From Parabacteroides goldsteinii DSM 19448 = WAL 12034 (GTDB lineage Bacteria; Bacteroidota; Bacteroidia; Bacteroidales; Tannerellaceae), in the NCBI RefSeq assembly GCF_000969835.1, contig NZ_KQ033912.1:3247373-3311372 (forward strand): a DNA stretch of 64,000 nucleotides, written 5' to 3'. Positions 20,101 through 28,502 of this stretch are shown one piece after another (the first letter of the stretch is position 1; the number at the start of each line of letters is the position of its first letter). Both the position numbers and the translations under genes were made by a program. The notes under the pieces are model-generated. The model ran no database searches. It was not told where the DNA came from and saw only the letters and a list, made by a program, of their open reading frames with translations.

Positions 20101-21197
20101 ACTCCTTTTGTATTTAATCCGGCTAATATTGATTGATTATCCAATGTCTCCAATGCAAAAACACAATGGATAGTAGAAGGCGTATTATACTTGGGTGAAA
20201 GCGACAAGTGTACAAACCTGTTCCGGTTCGGATCAAATTTATTTATTCCACCATTGATCGTTCCTATCCATATTGTTTGTGTGGAATCTACATATAATGA
20301 AGTGATTCCTTCCGAATTGAGATTTACATTTTTGTGTGTATTGTTTATATATTGAAATTCGTCAGTATATATATTGTAGCAAGCAAGACCATCTTCTTCG
20401 GTTCCTAACAAGGCAAAAGTATCTTTATAAAAATGAATGTCCAGAATGGTCTGTCCGGATAGTTTGTTAAGGTTTTTCCCGTATAGATAAAAGCCGTGAC
20501 TTTGTGTACCTATCCAAAAATTTCCTTTTGGATCAGTAGCAATGGTTGTGACTGTCTCAGAATTGAATGTTGAGTCGATTGCAGTTTGATAAAAGGTTTC
20601 TTCGATAGGATCGAAGTGTATGATACCCTTATTTCTTCCTCTTATCAGTAAAGAACTTTTGTCCTGCTCAATAGCCTTGATTCCCTGAGAAGCTCTATAT
20701 ATTTTGAGTCCTTCTGTGTTTAGGTCGAATGAAATCAGACACCCTTCTTCTGTTCCGATCCATAAAGTATTATTTCTGTCCTCAAAAAGAGAGGAGATGT
20801 TGTAGTTGGAATGTGGGCTATCCGTGGTTTCGAAGTTGAATTGTTCGAAACAGTCTTTTTCCGAAATGTATTTGCATAGGCCTGTATTTGTTCCGATCCA
20901 AAGATTGTCTTTTGAGTCCTGATATATGTAGGAGATGTAATTATTAGGAATTGATGTCGAATCATTTTGTATATGATTGTATATGGTCATTTCGTAGCCA
21001 TCGTATTTATTGAGTCCGTTTTTAGTGCCGATCCAAATGAGTCTGTCCTTATCCTGCTTAATATCTGTGATATAGTTTTGGGATAATCCATCGGCTATTG
21101 TTATGTGTTCAAACCAGAAATCTGGAAAGTTTATTCCGCTTACCTGGAAAACAAAGAAAAGGATTGATAATATTATCAAATTTGTAATTCGTATCAT
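17169..21197 (-). CDS. hybrid two-component system sensor/regulator (HTCS) of PUL 2
   Basis: The protein has 1342 residues and carries a whole signalling path in one chain. Order: signal peptide; about a dozen periplasmic Reg_prop beta-propeller repeats (LWIGTNTGLCKY, LWLGTRQGLIKY and similar); a Y_Y_Y domain near 700-770; one membrane helix (YFIYTIIIGGIIFISIRIY); a HisKA domain with His832 in ITHEFRTP; an ATPase domain with GTGIGLSLV; a receiver domain with phospho-acceptor Asp1137 (IIISDILMP); and an AraC-type DNA-binding domain at the end. It senses a glycan fragment in the periplasm and activates the neighbouring susC/susD genes. It is divergent from SusC at 21814 across a 616-bp regulatory gap with inverted repeats. 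Confidence 0.96.
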   Translation of the reverse strand: MIRITNLIILSILFFVFQVSGINFPDFWFEHITIADGLSQNYITDIKQDKDRLIWIGTKNGLNKYDGYEMTIYNHIQNDSTSIPNNYISYIYQDSKDNLWIGTNTGLCKYISEKDCFEQFNFETTDSPHSNYNISSLFEDRNNTLWIGTEEGCLISFDLNTEGLKIYRASQGIKAIEQDKSSLLIRGRNKGIIHFDPIEETFYQTAIDSTFNSETVTTIATDPKGNFWIGTQSHGFYLYGKNLNKLSGQTILDIHFYKDTFALLGTEEDGLACYNIYTDEFQYINNTHKNVNLNSEGITSLYVDSTQTIWIGTINGGINKFDPNRNRFVHLSLSPKYNTPSTIHCVFALETLDNQSILAGLNTKGVYSLDSRTYKIDNTAINQIAPQLSETTINTILKDSRGLLWLGTYKKSLIISGPRNLTEPINKLIEKSLSPSSSIKSLYEDSQHRIWIGTDNSGLFCYDPKLHTLPGNTKELKKYIYPDLITSVIEDDNHQLWVATNCGLYLYDPEEDSFTRNFLANQEQPYSLANTIIPICPIQDTLWLGTRQGLIKYSHKEQKHRIFQVEDGLPSESIKGLLYDEPNNKLWISTDRGLSCLNLSSYQFINFGLKDGIVGTEFNDMSFEKGADGTFFFGCVDGIYCFRPDQIKMNPYAPGVIITHYRLYDDSPQNKTNGDISRIPVPSNKEITIPFKQSIFSIDFVALNYTNTPKNQYAYKLENYDNNWHYVGTQHMATYTNLNPGTYLFRVKASNNDGVWNEKGASLKITILPPWWRTTWAYFIYTIIIGGIIFISIRIYTNRLKMQNQLNREQFERAQLEKLNQLKSQFFSNITHEFRTPLTLIISPLEAISNTKGRVSLRENYLTTIKNNAYKLLDLVNRLLDFSKVESGCFTFNPINIDIISSIKHGVAYFQPLAGEKNITLIFHADKDDFVCSIDPNIIEKILYNLISNAIKYTPENGTVEVCVTLEKGNLLSLSVKDTGKGIPVNKQKVIFDRFYQLDGDIPNGTGIGLSLVKSLVELHHGSIDMESEVNKGTIFTIHIPYKNATTNEVIIIPTVEKNNRPNKEKDRAYLTKMLNEQDIQETNSSFPTILIAEDNHDLREFIKSILNNKYNVIEAENGAIALDIARKDSPDIIISDILMPEIDGKQLCVQIKQDIQTCHIPFIMITALSSETDQIEGLTVGADDYITKPFNPEILKTKIKNVLKSRELISRRYATLSALEPEEFVTEDKDATFLLEIIEFIKANVSNPDLKVDDLSKNAGMSRSPFFKKLKNLTGKTPNDFIRDIRLNQAAKLLLKSDLNITEIAYQTGFTSPKYFRECFKKQFGESPSQYIENKKSLPGK

Positions 21198-21220
21198 CTT
21201 TATAATTTTGAGCCTTAGTA

Positions 21221-21479
21221 CTAGGAGAACTATGTTAATAAAATTAAATATTAAGTCTATTTAATCAGTTTTTTAATATGGCTAGTTATCTTGAACTAAG
21301 CTAGTTTTTCCATATATCTTCTAGAGATTATATCTAAAGTACCTTAGTGCCTAAAATGTACTTAAGGTAAACTCTCTAGTACATATTAATATAAACACTT
21401 TTTGATCAAAACAACTGTTCATATTAATAAACTTATTGACTGGTCTGAAAAATGAATTTTGATAACATAGTTCTCCTAG
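21221..21479. repeat. 17-bp inverted repeats flanking 225 bp between HTCS and SusC
   Basis: CTAGGAGAACTATGTTA (21221-21237) recurs as its exact reverse complement at 21463-21479. Matching continues inward (AATTTT next to each arm), giving about 26 bp with three mismatches. Inside lie a second nested inverted repeat, CTAGAGA 21321-21327 with TCTCTAG 21373-21379, and TACCTTA 21340-21346 with TAAGGTA 21363-21369. The layout suits either an invertible promoter segment or matching divergent promoter/operator sites. No recombinase gene is visible in the window. Confidence 0.75.
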
Positions 21480-21540
21480 GACTATAGTATTATTATGTAT
21501 TTTGCTAATGCCTTGTTAATTATTTGTTTATGATCGGCTT

Positions 21541-21596
21541 AGTACAATCTTATCCCTATAAAAACCAATTTTTATCCCTTCAAGTACAATATTATC
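21541..21596 (+). promoter_or_regulatory. direct repeats in the SusC leader
   Basis: AGTACAATCTTATC (21541-21554) and AGTACAATATTATC (21583-21596) match at 13 of 14 bases, 42 bp apart (four helical turns). TTATCCC also occurs twice between or next to them. Paired sites on one face of the helix suit binding by the dimeric AraC domain of the HTCS. The rest of the 616-bp gap is A/T-rich, with no gene. Confidence 0.5.
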
Positions 21597-21813
21597 TTCT
21601 GTTAAATCTGATTTGCTCCTATTGAATTTTGTGGTAACTGTAATTTCGCCCTCAGTAATGTTAATCTAAATTAAAGAAAGGAGGGCTATTAGGAGATAGT
21701 AAAAATTATCACAGTTCAAACAGGGGTATAAGAACAGTCGTTAATCTACGAATAAATTATGACCCTTTGCTACAAACAGAAAATGAATTTAATCAACTAT
21801 TAATAATAACATT

Positions 21814-24800
21814 ATGAAGAACACAGGTTTTTATCTGTTATCTAATCAAAAAGTTTTAAAGCGTTCGCTTTTATTTGTTTCGCTGAGCAGTGCTTTGATG
21901 GGAGGAGGACCTAGTTTATGGGCTGCCGGTTCACCTGAAAACGACAATCTGGTCGTAGAAAAGTATGCCGCTAAACAGCCCGGGGTAGATCTTCTCGCTG
22001 ACGATAGGGAATGGACTATCCAGGGGCAGGTTGTAGAAAATGTAGAACCACCGGTTCCATTGGCAGGTGTGAATGTTGTGATCAAAGGTACAACCATAGG
22101 TACGGTGACCGACATTAATGGATATTTTAATATTAAAGCTAAACGAGGTGACATATTGGTATTCAAATACATCGGTTTTAAAGATTATGAACATGTCGTT
22201 TCACGTGCTATCAGTAACTTGACAGTTTCTTTGAGTTCCGACTCTGAAGAAATTGATGAAATCATCGTTACTGGTTTCTCGTCGGAAAAGAGAATGAACT
22301 CAGTTTCCGCTGTGTCTACACTGGACGTTACGAAGAACATGGCGACGAAACCCATCACTTCTTTATCACAATCTTTGCAGGGAGGTATTACCGGTTTGAA
22401 CGTATCGCAAAGTTCCGGTCTACCGGGTGCCGATGCTGCAACTATTAAGATTCGTGGTATATCTTCATTGATGACGAATAACGATCCTTTGGTGTTGGTA
22501 GATGGTATTCCGATGGATATGAACCAACTGGATCCGAATACGATTGAAAGTGTTACTGTTTTGAAAGACGCTGCCGCATCTGCTATTTATGGTGCTCGTG
22601 CTGCCAATGGTGTAATTGTGGTTAAGACCAAACGTGGTTTGCCGGGAAAAGTAAATGTTTCTTATAATGGATATGTAGGTATTCAACAGGCTACTTATTT
22701 GCCGAAAATGGTAGATGCCGCTACTTTTATGGAAATGTCGAATGTGGCTAACCAAAATATCGGTGGTGACCCGACGTATTCACAAGAAGCTATCGATGCT
22801 ACTCGTAACCAAACGGATCCGATTAAGTATCCGAATATGGACTGGATGGATTTCTTGTTTAAAAACGGTTTGATCCATAGTCACTCTGTGGGTATTTCTG
22901 GAGGTAGTAACCTGGCGCGTTTCGCTTTGACTGTAAACTATTTGAACAACGAAGGTTTGATAGAAAAGTCTAAATTTGACCGTTTGAATATCCGTGCTAA
23001 CACGACTGTCAACTTGTTGGATAACCTGTCTGTTGATATGGACTTCAATTCATACCGTACCAACAAGTATGAACCGATGTATCGAGATGAATCTTATACG
23101 AAAGATATTATTCAGTATGCTTATAGAACTCCGCCAACGATCATAGGCAGATATCCAATGAAAGAAGGTAGTGATATTGTTTACTATGGTAATCGCCCGG
23201 AACAACGAAACCCGGCTGCTATGTTAGATCGTGGCGGCGAATTCAAAGCATTGGAAGATAATATTAGTATTAATTTAGCACCGCGTTATGAAGTATTACC
23301 TAAGTTGATCTTGCGGGGTCAGTATTCCTATCGTATCAGTAGTACCGCAAATAACAGAAGAAGACGTTCTTACAATTTTTTTGATTATGAAACGGGTGCC
23401 CTTTTGCAAACATGGGGAGCTATTAATGCAGCTGGAAAAGATAGAACCAGTTATTACTATATCGGTGGAACGGCTGAATATACATTTGAAAAAGACAAAC
23501 ATCGTTTGTTTGCCATCGGTGGTTATAATCAGGAGTTGACGAATAAAGGTGACTGGGATCAGTGGTCAATGGTATCAATGTTTGCAAAAGCTAATTATAC
23601 ATTTAATGATCGTTATCTGATTGAAGGTACTGTGCGTCGTGACGGTTCTTCTCGTTTTGGTAAAGGGCACAAGTTTGGTGTATTCCCCTCTGTCGGTTTG
23701 GGATGGAACTTGCATGAAGAAAACTTCATGAAGAACAATTTGAAGTTTGTAAATAACTTCAAAGTCAGGGGGTCATTTGGATCATTAGGTAATGAGAACA
23801 TTGATAAATTGTATAAGTATCAAAGCTTGATTTCTTCAGGAGATGGAACGGAAACAGTCTATGGTAACCCTAATTTGACATGGGAAACCGTTCAGATGTT
23901 GAATGTAGGTGCTGATATTCGTTTGTTTAAAGATTTGGATATCACGATCGATTATTATAACAAATTGACTAAAGACTTGATTCTCGAACCGCCTATCTCT
24001 TTTATCGGTGGTTCCGGCACTGTGTTCTTGAATTCGGGTGAGTTGAGAAATAAAGGTTGGGAAATCGATGTGAATTATGGTAAACAATTGACTAAAGATT
24101 TTGGATTTAATATCCATGGTGGTTTGAGCCACAATGAAAACAAAATTGAAAGCTTGTTTGGTGGCCCCTATTATAATGGCGGATCAATCAATAAAGAAGG
24201 ATATGCATTGAATAGCCATCTTGTTTATCCGACTGCTGGTTTATTGCAGGAAAGTGACTTTACGAAAGATGCTTCCGGGAAATGGATTCCTAAAGAAGGC
24301 GTTGTTATTTGGGACGGTCAGCAGCCGGGTGATATCCATTACCTCGATACGGATAACGATGGTAAAATTACCGCCGACGACCGTGTGATCCGTGGGGATA
24401 GCCAACCTTCATTGAACTATTTTGCTAACGTTTCATTGGATTGGAAAAAATGGAACTTAGAAGTTTTATTCCAGGGGGTAACGGGAGTTGATGCTTATTA
24501 TTCACAACCTTACTCATTTGGTTTGGATATTACCGGTGACGGTATGGTCCCTTTGTCAGCACAGACTGATTATTGGACACCGACCAATACGGGTGCGCGC
24601 TATCCACGTTTGGCTCCGAATGCTACGTATGGTAATAATGCACACCAGTCTGATTTTTGGTTCTTCGATGCCGGTTATTGCCGTGTGAAATATATTCAGT
24701 TGGGATATACGTTTGATCAGCTCGGATTAAAGAAATTAGGAGTATCCAGCATCCGCGTGTATGTGAATGCTCAAAATCCGTTCACATTTGCCAAAGACGA

Positions 24801-24885
24801 TTTGGTAGATCCGGAAAGTAGAGGCCAGATGGGAGAGTATCCGTTGGTGAAGACCTATTCTTTTGGTGTTAATTTGAATTTCTAA
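21814..24885 (+). CDS. SusC/RagA TonB-dependent transporter
   Basis: The protein has 1023 residues. Signal peptide, then a carboxypeptidase-regulatory-like domain (about 66-150, IQGQVVENVEPPVPLAGVNVV), a TonB-box-like DEIDEIIVTGF, a plug with VLKDAAASAIYGARAANGV, and a barrel ending SFGVNLNF. Unlike the SusC at 10440 it has no STN domain, in line with control by the HTCS and not by a sigma factor. The predicted mRNA leader is long (about 350 bases if transcription starts near the right inverted repeat). SusD follows after 13 bp. Confidence 0.96.
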   Translation: MKNTGFYLLSNQKVLKRSLLFVSLSSALMGGGPSLWAAGSPENDNLVVEKYAAKQPGVDLLADDREWTIQGQVVENVEPPVPLAGVNVVIKGTTIGTVTDINGYFNIKAKRGDILVFKYIGFKDYEHVVSRAISNLTVSLSSDSEEIDEIIVTGFSSEKRMNSVSAVSTLDVTKNMATKPITSLSQSLQGGITGLNVSQSSGLPGADAATIKIRGISSLMTNNDPLVLVDGIPMDMNQLDPNTIESVTVLKDAAASAIYGARAANGVIVVKTKRGLPGKVNVSYNGYVGIQQATYLPKMVDAATFMEMSNVANQNIGGDPTYSQEAIDATRNQTDPIKYPNMDWMDFLFKNGLIHSHSVGISGGSNLARFALTVNYLNNEGLIEKSKFDRLNIRANTTVNLLDNLSVDMDFNSYRTNKYEPMYRDESYTKDIIQYAYRTPPTIIGRYPMKEGSDIVYYGNRPEQRNPAAMLDRGGEFKALEDNISINLAPRYEVLPKLILRGQYSYRISSTANNRRRRSYNFFDYETGALLQTWGAINAAGKDRTSYYYIGGTAEYTFEKDKHRLFAIGGYNQELTNKGDWDQWSMVSMFAKANYTFNDRYLIEGTVRRDGSSRFGKGHKFGVFPSVGLGWNLHEENFMKNNLKFVNNFKVRGSFGSLGNENIDKLYKYQSLISSGDGTETVYGNPNLTWETVQMLNVGADIRLFKDLDITIDYYNKLTKDLILEPPISFIGGSGTVFLNSGELRNKGWEIDVNYGKQLTKDFGFNIHGGLSHNENKIESLFGGPYYNGGSINKEGYALNSHLVYPTAGLLQESDFTKDASGKWIPKEGVVIWDGQQPGDIHYLDTDNDGKITADDRVIRGDSQPSLNYFANVSLDWKKWNLEVLFQGVTGVDAYYSQPYSFGLDITGDGMVPLSAQTDYWTPTNTGARYPRLAPNATYGNNAHQSDFWFFDAGYCRVKYIQLGYTFDQLGLKKLGVSSIRVYVNAQNPFTFAKDDLVDPESRGQMGEYPLVKTYSFGVNLNF

Positions 24886-24898
24886 ATAAGATTGTATC

Positions 24899-26563
24899 AT
24901 GGAATTAAAAAATATTTTCAGTAAAAAGGTTTTAACCTTACTTTCTGCGTCTATTCTTTTCTGTGGTTGTGAAGATTTCTTGACGCGAGATCATCCAACA
25001 GCGATAACGGATGAAGACTTCTGGGGAACCGTCGGCGAATGTAATGCTGCATTGTCTTCTTGTAAGTATTGGCCACGGGGTACCTATCACTACGATGCAC
25101 CTTATTTCTCACTGGTTCACTTGGAAGGGGCTACCGACAATATGTATTGGTCGGGTAACTTCAAGGGGGAAATTGCCAACTTAGGAAATGGTTCGGCTAC
25201 TACCACTACAGGTGGGTATATGAATGATTTGTGGACGCAATACTATATGCGTATTCGTCGTTGCAACCGTTTCTTGGATCATGTGGATGCTGCTTATTTT
25301 GTAGACGAAAAAGAACGGGAGAGAATGATTGCAGAAGCACGTGTTTGGCGTGTTTGGTATCATATCCAGTTGTTGATGTATTATGGAATGAACGATGGTA
25401 TTCCAATTCAGGATAAAGTCTTGAATGGCGATGAAATCTATAAAAGCCGCAATACGATTGATGAATGTTTAAACTTTATCAATAGTGAATTGGATGCGGT
25501 GATTGCCATCCAAGATACGGAGAATAAAGTTTTTCCATTTGTGTGGGATAGAGACCGTCGCGATCGTATGTGTAAAGCATACGCATTGATGTTGAAGATG
25601 GATGTGAATTTGCAATTCAAACGCTATGATGTGGTTAAAGCAGCAGCTAAGACATTCATCGAACATCCGGATAATAGTTTTGAGTTGTATTACTCTGCTG
25701 AAACAGATGATGATCCGGGTAAGAACTATCGCGATATGTTCCGTTATAAGGGACAAGACAATAAAGAACGTATCATGTATGTTGGAAGCGGTTGTTCGGA
25801 AGCTTGGTTCCGTAATGCTCCGCAGAGTTTGGGAGGACAGGGGGCTGCCAGTGTTTTGAGATCGTTGGTAGATGAATATGAAACGGCTGATGGTGTCGCT
25901 TTGAAAGACCTGCCTGCTGCAGAGCGTGAAAAGTTGCAAAAGGATCCATTGGCGGTAGCACGCGACCCGCGTTTGTATGAAACTGTAGTTTTACCGGGTG
26001 ATAATAGTTCTTTCATAGATTATGTATATGAACCGTTCAAAGACGGTGCCGACCAAGTTGGAAAAGTGGGTGCATCTCGTACTGGTTATTGGGCTAAGAA
26101 GTATTTGAACGAAGAAGACCGATCTAATAATGGTAATGGTAGCTTATATTTCCCGCTATACCGTTATGCAGAAGTCTTGTTGGATTATGTAGAATCTTTG
26201 GTTGAAACAGGCGATTGGCAGAATCCGGATGTTGAGAAATACATCAATATGATTCGTAATCGTGCCGGTATGCCGAATATGGACAAAGCGGTTTATAATA
26301 CACAGGAAAAGGTGCGTGAACTGTATCGTCGCGAACGTCGTGTTGAGTTTGCTTTCGAAGGAAAACGCTACTTCGACATCCGTCGTTGGGGTATTGGTAA
26401 TGAAACCATGAATGGCTCAGCTTTGGGTGCTTGGAACCCGACAACCAATGCGTATGTTCAGGTTGAAAACCGTGCTTGCACATTCCCGAAATACAATGCT
26501 TGGCCTATCCCTCAAACCGAGGAAACGGCTAATCCGAATATTGAGCAGCCGACAGGGTGGTAA
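24899..26563 (+). CDS. SusD/RagB surface glycan-binding lipoprotein
   Basis: The protein has 554 residues. Lipobox LFCGC with Cys24. The opening DFLTRDHPTAITDEDFW and the middle RMIAEARVWRVWYHIQLL are typical of the family, as is the closing RRVEFAFEGKRYFDIRRWG plus YNAWPIPQTEETANP. It partners with SusC at 21814. A terminator hairpin at 26577 follows, so downstream genes may be expressed at a lower level. Confidence 0.96.
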   Translation: MELKNIFSKKVLTLLSASILFCGCEDFLTRDHPTAITDEDFWGTVGECNAALSSCKYWPRGTYHYDAPYFSLVHLEGATDNMYWSGNFKGEIANLGNGSATTTTGGYMNDLWTQYYMRIRRCNRFLDHVDAAYFVDEKERERMIAEARVWRVWYHIQLLMYYGMNDGIPIQDKVLNGDEIYKSRNTIDECLNFINSELDAVIAIQDTENKVFPFVWDRDRRDRMCKAYALMLKMDVNLQFKRYDVVKAAAKTFIEHPDNSFELYYSAETDDDPGKNYRDMFRYKGQDNKERIMYVGSGCSEAWFRNAPQSLGGQGAASVLRSLVDEYETADGVALKDLPAAEREKLQKDPLAVARDPRLYETVVLPGDNSSFIDYVYEPFKDGADQVGKVGASRTGYWAKKYLNEEDRSNNGNGSLYFPLYRYAEVLLDYVESLVETGDWQNPDVEKYINMIRNRAGMPNMDKAVYNTQEKVRELYRRERRVEFAFEGKRYFDIRRWGIGNETMNGSALGAWNPTTNAYVQVENRACTFPKYNAWPIPQTEETANPNIEQPTGW

Positions 26564-26576
26564 ATAAACTCAAAAC

Positions 26577-26614
26577 AGTGTATCAAAATTCCGTTTATGG
26601 AGTTTTGATACACT
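26577..26614 (+). terminator. hairpin after SusD of PUL 2
   Basis: A perfect 12-bp stem, AGTGTATCAAAA with TTTTGATACACT, has a 14-base loop. It is followed by an A/T-rich stretch rather than a clean T run, so partial read-through is likely. Confidence 0.7.
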
Positions 26615-26646
26615 CCTATTAATTTTAATAGTATAAATTTTAAAAT

Positions 26647-27507
26647 ATGAAAGCCATGAAAACTGTATTCTCCTTATTATCTTGTTGCCTATTCTTTATG
26701 GCACAAACTATTAATGCACAGCTAGCTGAAGAATTAAAGAAAGATTTAGAAATTGCATTTGCTCATTATGGAAGTCCTCCTTCTCATATTAGTACATTGG
26801 ATTTCTGTGAACTTGAAATACGAAGTAAAAGTGGACAACATTCCGTTAAGGTTGGACGATGGTATGGAGATTTTCATGCTATGCAAGAGGGTTGTTTTAC
26901 CAATAGTGTGAAAGGTCGTTTTTTAAAAACAGGAACATGTACCGTTTATGCGGATTGTGGTTCTGTGGCTATCTCACGAACATTTGAAATATCCGATCCG
27001 TATCTGACAAGTAACAGTACAATTTTGTCTTATGGAAAGGAAGCAACGGTAGAAGTAACTAATCTCCCACGGGAAAAAGTGATCATAAACTGGCTTGTTT
27101 CTGATGGCTTGGAAATCGTTTCCGGACAAGGAACGACAAAAGCGGTATTTACCACCAAAAAGAATGTTTCCTCCTATGAATATATTGTAGCCAATGTACA
27201 ATCAGAAGTGTGGATAGTTTCTTTAAGAAATAACGTGAATGTGATAGAGAGACCTCAATCTGACGAAATCCAAGTAGCACGAACCTCATCCAATAGTTTT
27301 ATTCTGAATGTTGATCAAGAACCGGTATCTTCTTCTCCTTTGAAATATGAATTGTATGACCAGATGAGAGGCTCTTTAATGAGAAAAGGCATGGTTGAAT
27401 CTAAATCCGGAGTTCTAAACTTTGAAAATGTTCCCAAAGGAGTATATGTGTTGAAATTATATTTGGATGAGAAAAATATTCAAACTCGAAAGATCCTTAT
27501 AAATTAG
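26647..27507 (+). CDS. secreted protein with a T9SS type A-like C-terminal sorting domain
   Basis: The protein has 286 residues with a signal peptide (cut after INA near 24). The body looks all-beta and matches nothing I can name. The last 70 residues (KYELYDQMRGSLMRKGMV and later GVYVLKLYLDEKN, ending in KILIN) resemble the type A C-terminal domain that sends proteins through the type IX secretion system. It lies between the SusCD pair and an HU-like gene and is probably a surface-exposed product of PUL 2. No catalytic motif is visible. The sorting-domain reading is moderately sure; the secretion genes themselves are not in the window. Confidence 0.6.
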   Translation: MKAMKTVFSLLSCCLFFMAQTINAQLAEELKKDLEIAFAHYGSPPSHISTLDFCELEIRSKSGQHSVKVGRWYGDFHAMQEGCFTNSVKGRFLKTGTCTVYADCGSVAISRTFEISDPYLTSNSTILSYGKEATVEVTNLPREKVIINWLVSDGLEIVSGQGTTKAVFTTKKNVSSYEYIVANVQSEVWIVSLRNNVNVIERPQSDEIQVARTSSNSFILNVDQEPVSSSPLKYELYDQMRGSLMRKGMVESKSGVLNFENVPKGVYVLKLYLDEKNIQTRKILIN

Positions 27508-27564
27508 TTACATTAAAGAAATAACCTGACACAGCGCCGTTGTTGTGCCTTAAATTAACATATC

Positions 27565-28332
27565 ATGAGTGCATTCACAAAATTCTGGAAAGTATGGTTG
27601 AACTTGAACCTGCTTACCAAAGACGTAGAGAACGATTACACAGCAGAAGTATCTACTGTAGGGAAAACATCACGCAACGAAGACATCGCGAAACAGATTA
27701 TCGAGGAAGGTTCTGAGATAAAGTATGATACTTTATTGTCTGTCATCAACCAGCACGACCGTATTATCCGTGAATTGTTGCAAAACGGCACCAGCGTATT
27801 GACCGGGGTTGCCCAATATACACCGAGCGTATTGGGTGTGTGGAATAGTTCTACTGAGAAGTATAATCCCGAGAAGCACAAGGTTTCAGTCAGTATAAGC
27901 CCTTCAGCCGAGCTGCGGAAAGCTCTTTCGGTAGTTGGCTTGGAAGTGCTGGGCGTGAAAGACAGTACCGCGCGTATCGGTTTGGTGACTGATACGGTTA
28001 CCGGCTTGACCGACGGTTCGATGACACCGGGCGACGATATCTTGATCTCCGGCGAAAAGATTCGGGTTGCCGGAGAAGCTGAAGGTGTCGGTGTATTCTT
28101 TATTGATTCGAAAGGCGTGGAAACGGCTGTGACCCGTCGCTTGACACAGAATGATCCGAAGACGGTGATTGCCCGTGTGCCAGCAGAATTGGCCGAAGGC
28201 ACATATACGCTCCGTATTGTCACGCAGTATTCCAATAGTAATACCTTATTGAAGGCTCCGCGTGTGATTGAATACGAGCATGCTTTGCGCATTGGCAACG
28301 GTGGAGGCAGCGACCGTCCGGAGATCGAATAA
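27565..28332 (+). CDS. HU/IHF-like DNA-binding protein with C-terminal DUF4469 Ig-like domain
   Basis: The protein has 255 residues and no signal peptide, so it is cytoplasmic. The N-terminal half resembles the Bvu_2165-type HU-like domain (KTSRNEDIAKQIIEEGSEIKY, ending with an SVSISPSAELRKAL passage). The C-terminal half is a DUF4469-type beta-sandwich (GLTDGSMTPGDDILISGEKIRV). Such proteins are common in Bacteroidales and their role is not established; chromosome packing or local gene control is a guess. It is noticeably richer in G/C than its left neighbour and is followed by a 23-bp tandem repeat array. Confidence 0.8.
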   Translation: MSAFTKFWKVWLNLNLLTKDVENDYTAEVSTVGKTSRNEDIAKQIIEEGSEIKYDTLLSVINQHDRIIRELLQNGTSVLTGVAQYTPSVLGVWNSSTEKYNPEKHKVSVSISPSAELRKALSVVGLEVLGVKDSTARIGLVTDTVTGLTDGSMTPGDDILISGEKIRVAGEAEGVGVFFIDSKGVETAVTRRLTQNDPKTVIARVPAELAEGTYTLRIVTQYSNSNTLLKAPRVIEYEHALRIGNGGGSDRPEIE

Positions 28333-28334
28333 TT

Positions 28335-28426
28335 TGTTCGATCGACAGACGTACACCTGTTCGACTGACAGAGGCGTTTCTGTTTGATCGACAGGCGTAC
28401 GTCTGTTCGGTTGATAGAGGATAGTA
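28335..28426. repeat. four 23-bp tandem repeats
   Basis: Units begin at 28335, 28358, 28381 and 28404. Each opens with TGTTCG or TGTTTG, then a GA(T/C)(C/T)GACAG-like core. Units 1 and 3 agree best (TGTTCGATCGACAGACGTAC against TGTTTGATCGACAGGCGTAC). The array fills most of the 170-bp gap between two plus-strand genes. Another array with the same 23-bp period lies at 63555-63646. Confidence 0.85.
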
Positions 28427-28502
28427 ATCCGGTGATAAGGGTGTTGGATTATGGGAAACTTTTTAAGTGAACGAGAATTATAAAAATAGGAGGAATACAG
28501 GG

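Noticed and set aside
21198..21813. A hidden small gene in the gap between HTCS and SusC
   Set aside because: No frame of useful length with coding character was found on either strand; the order there is repeats and A/T-rich DNA.
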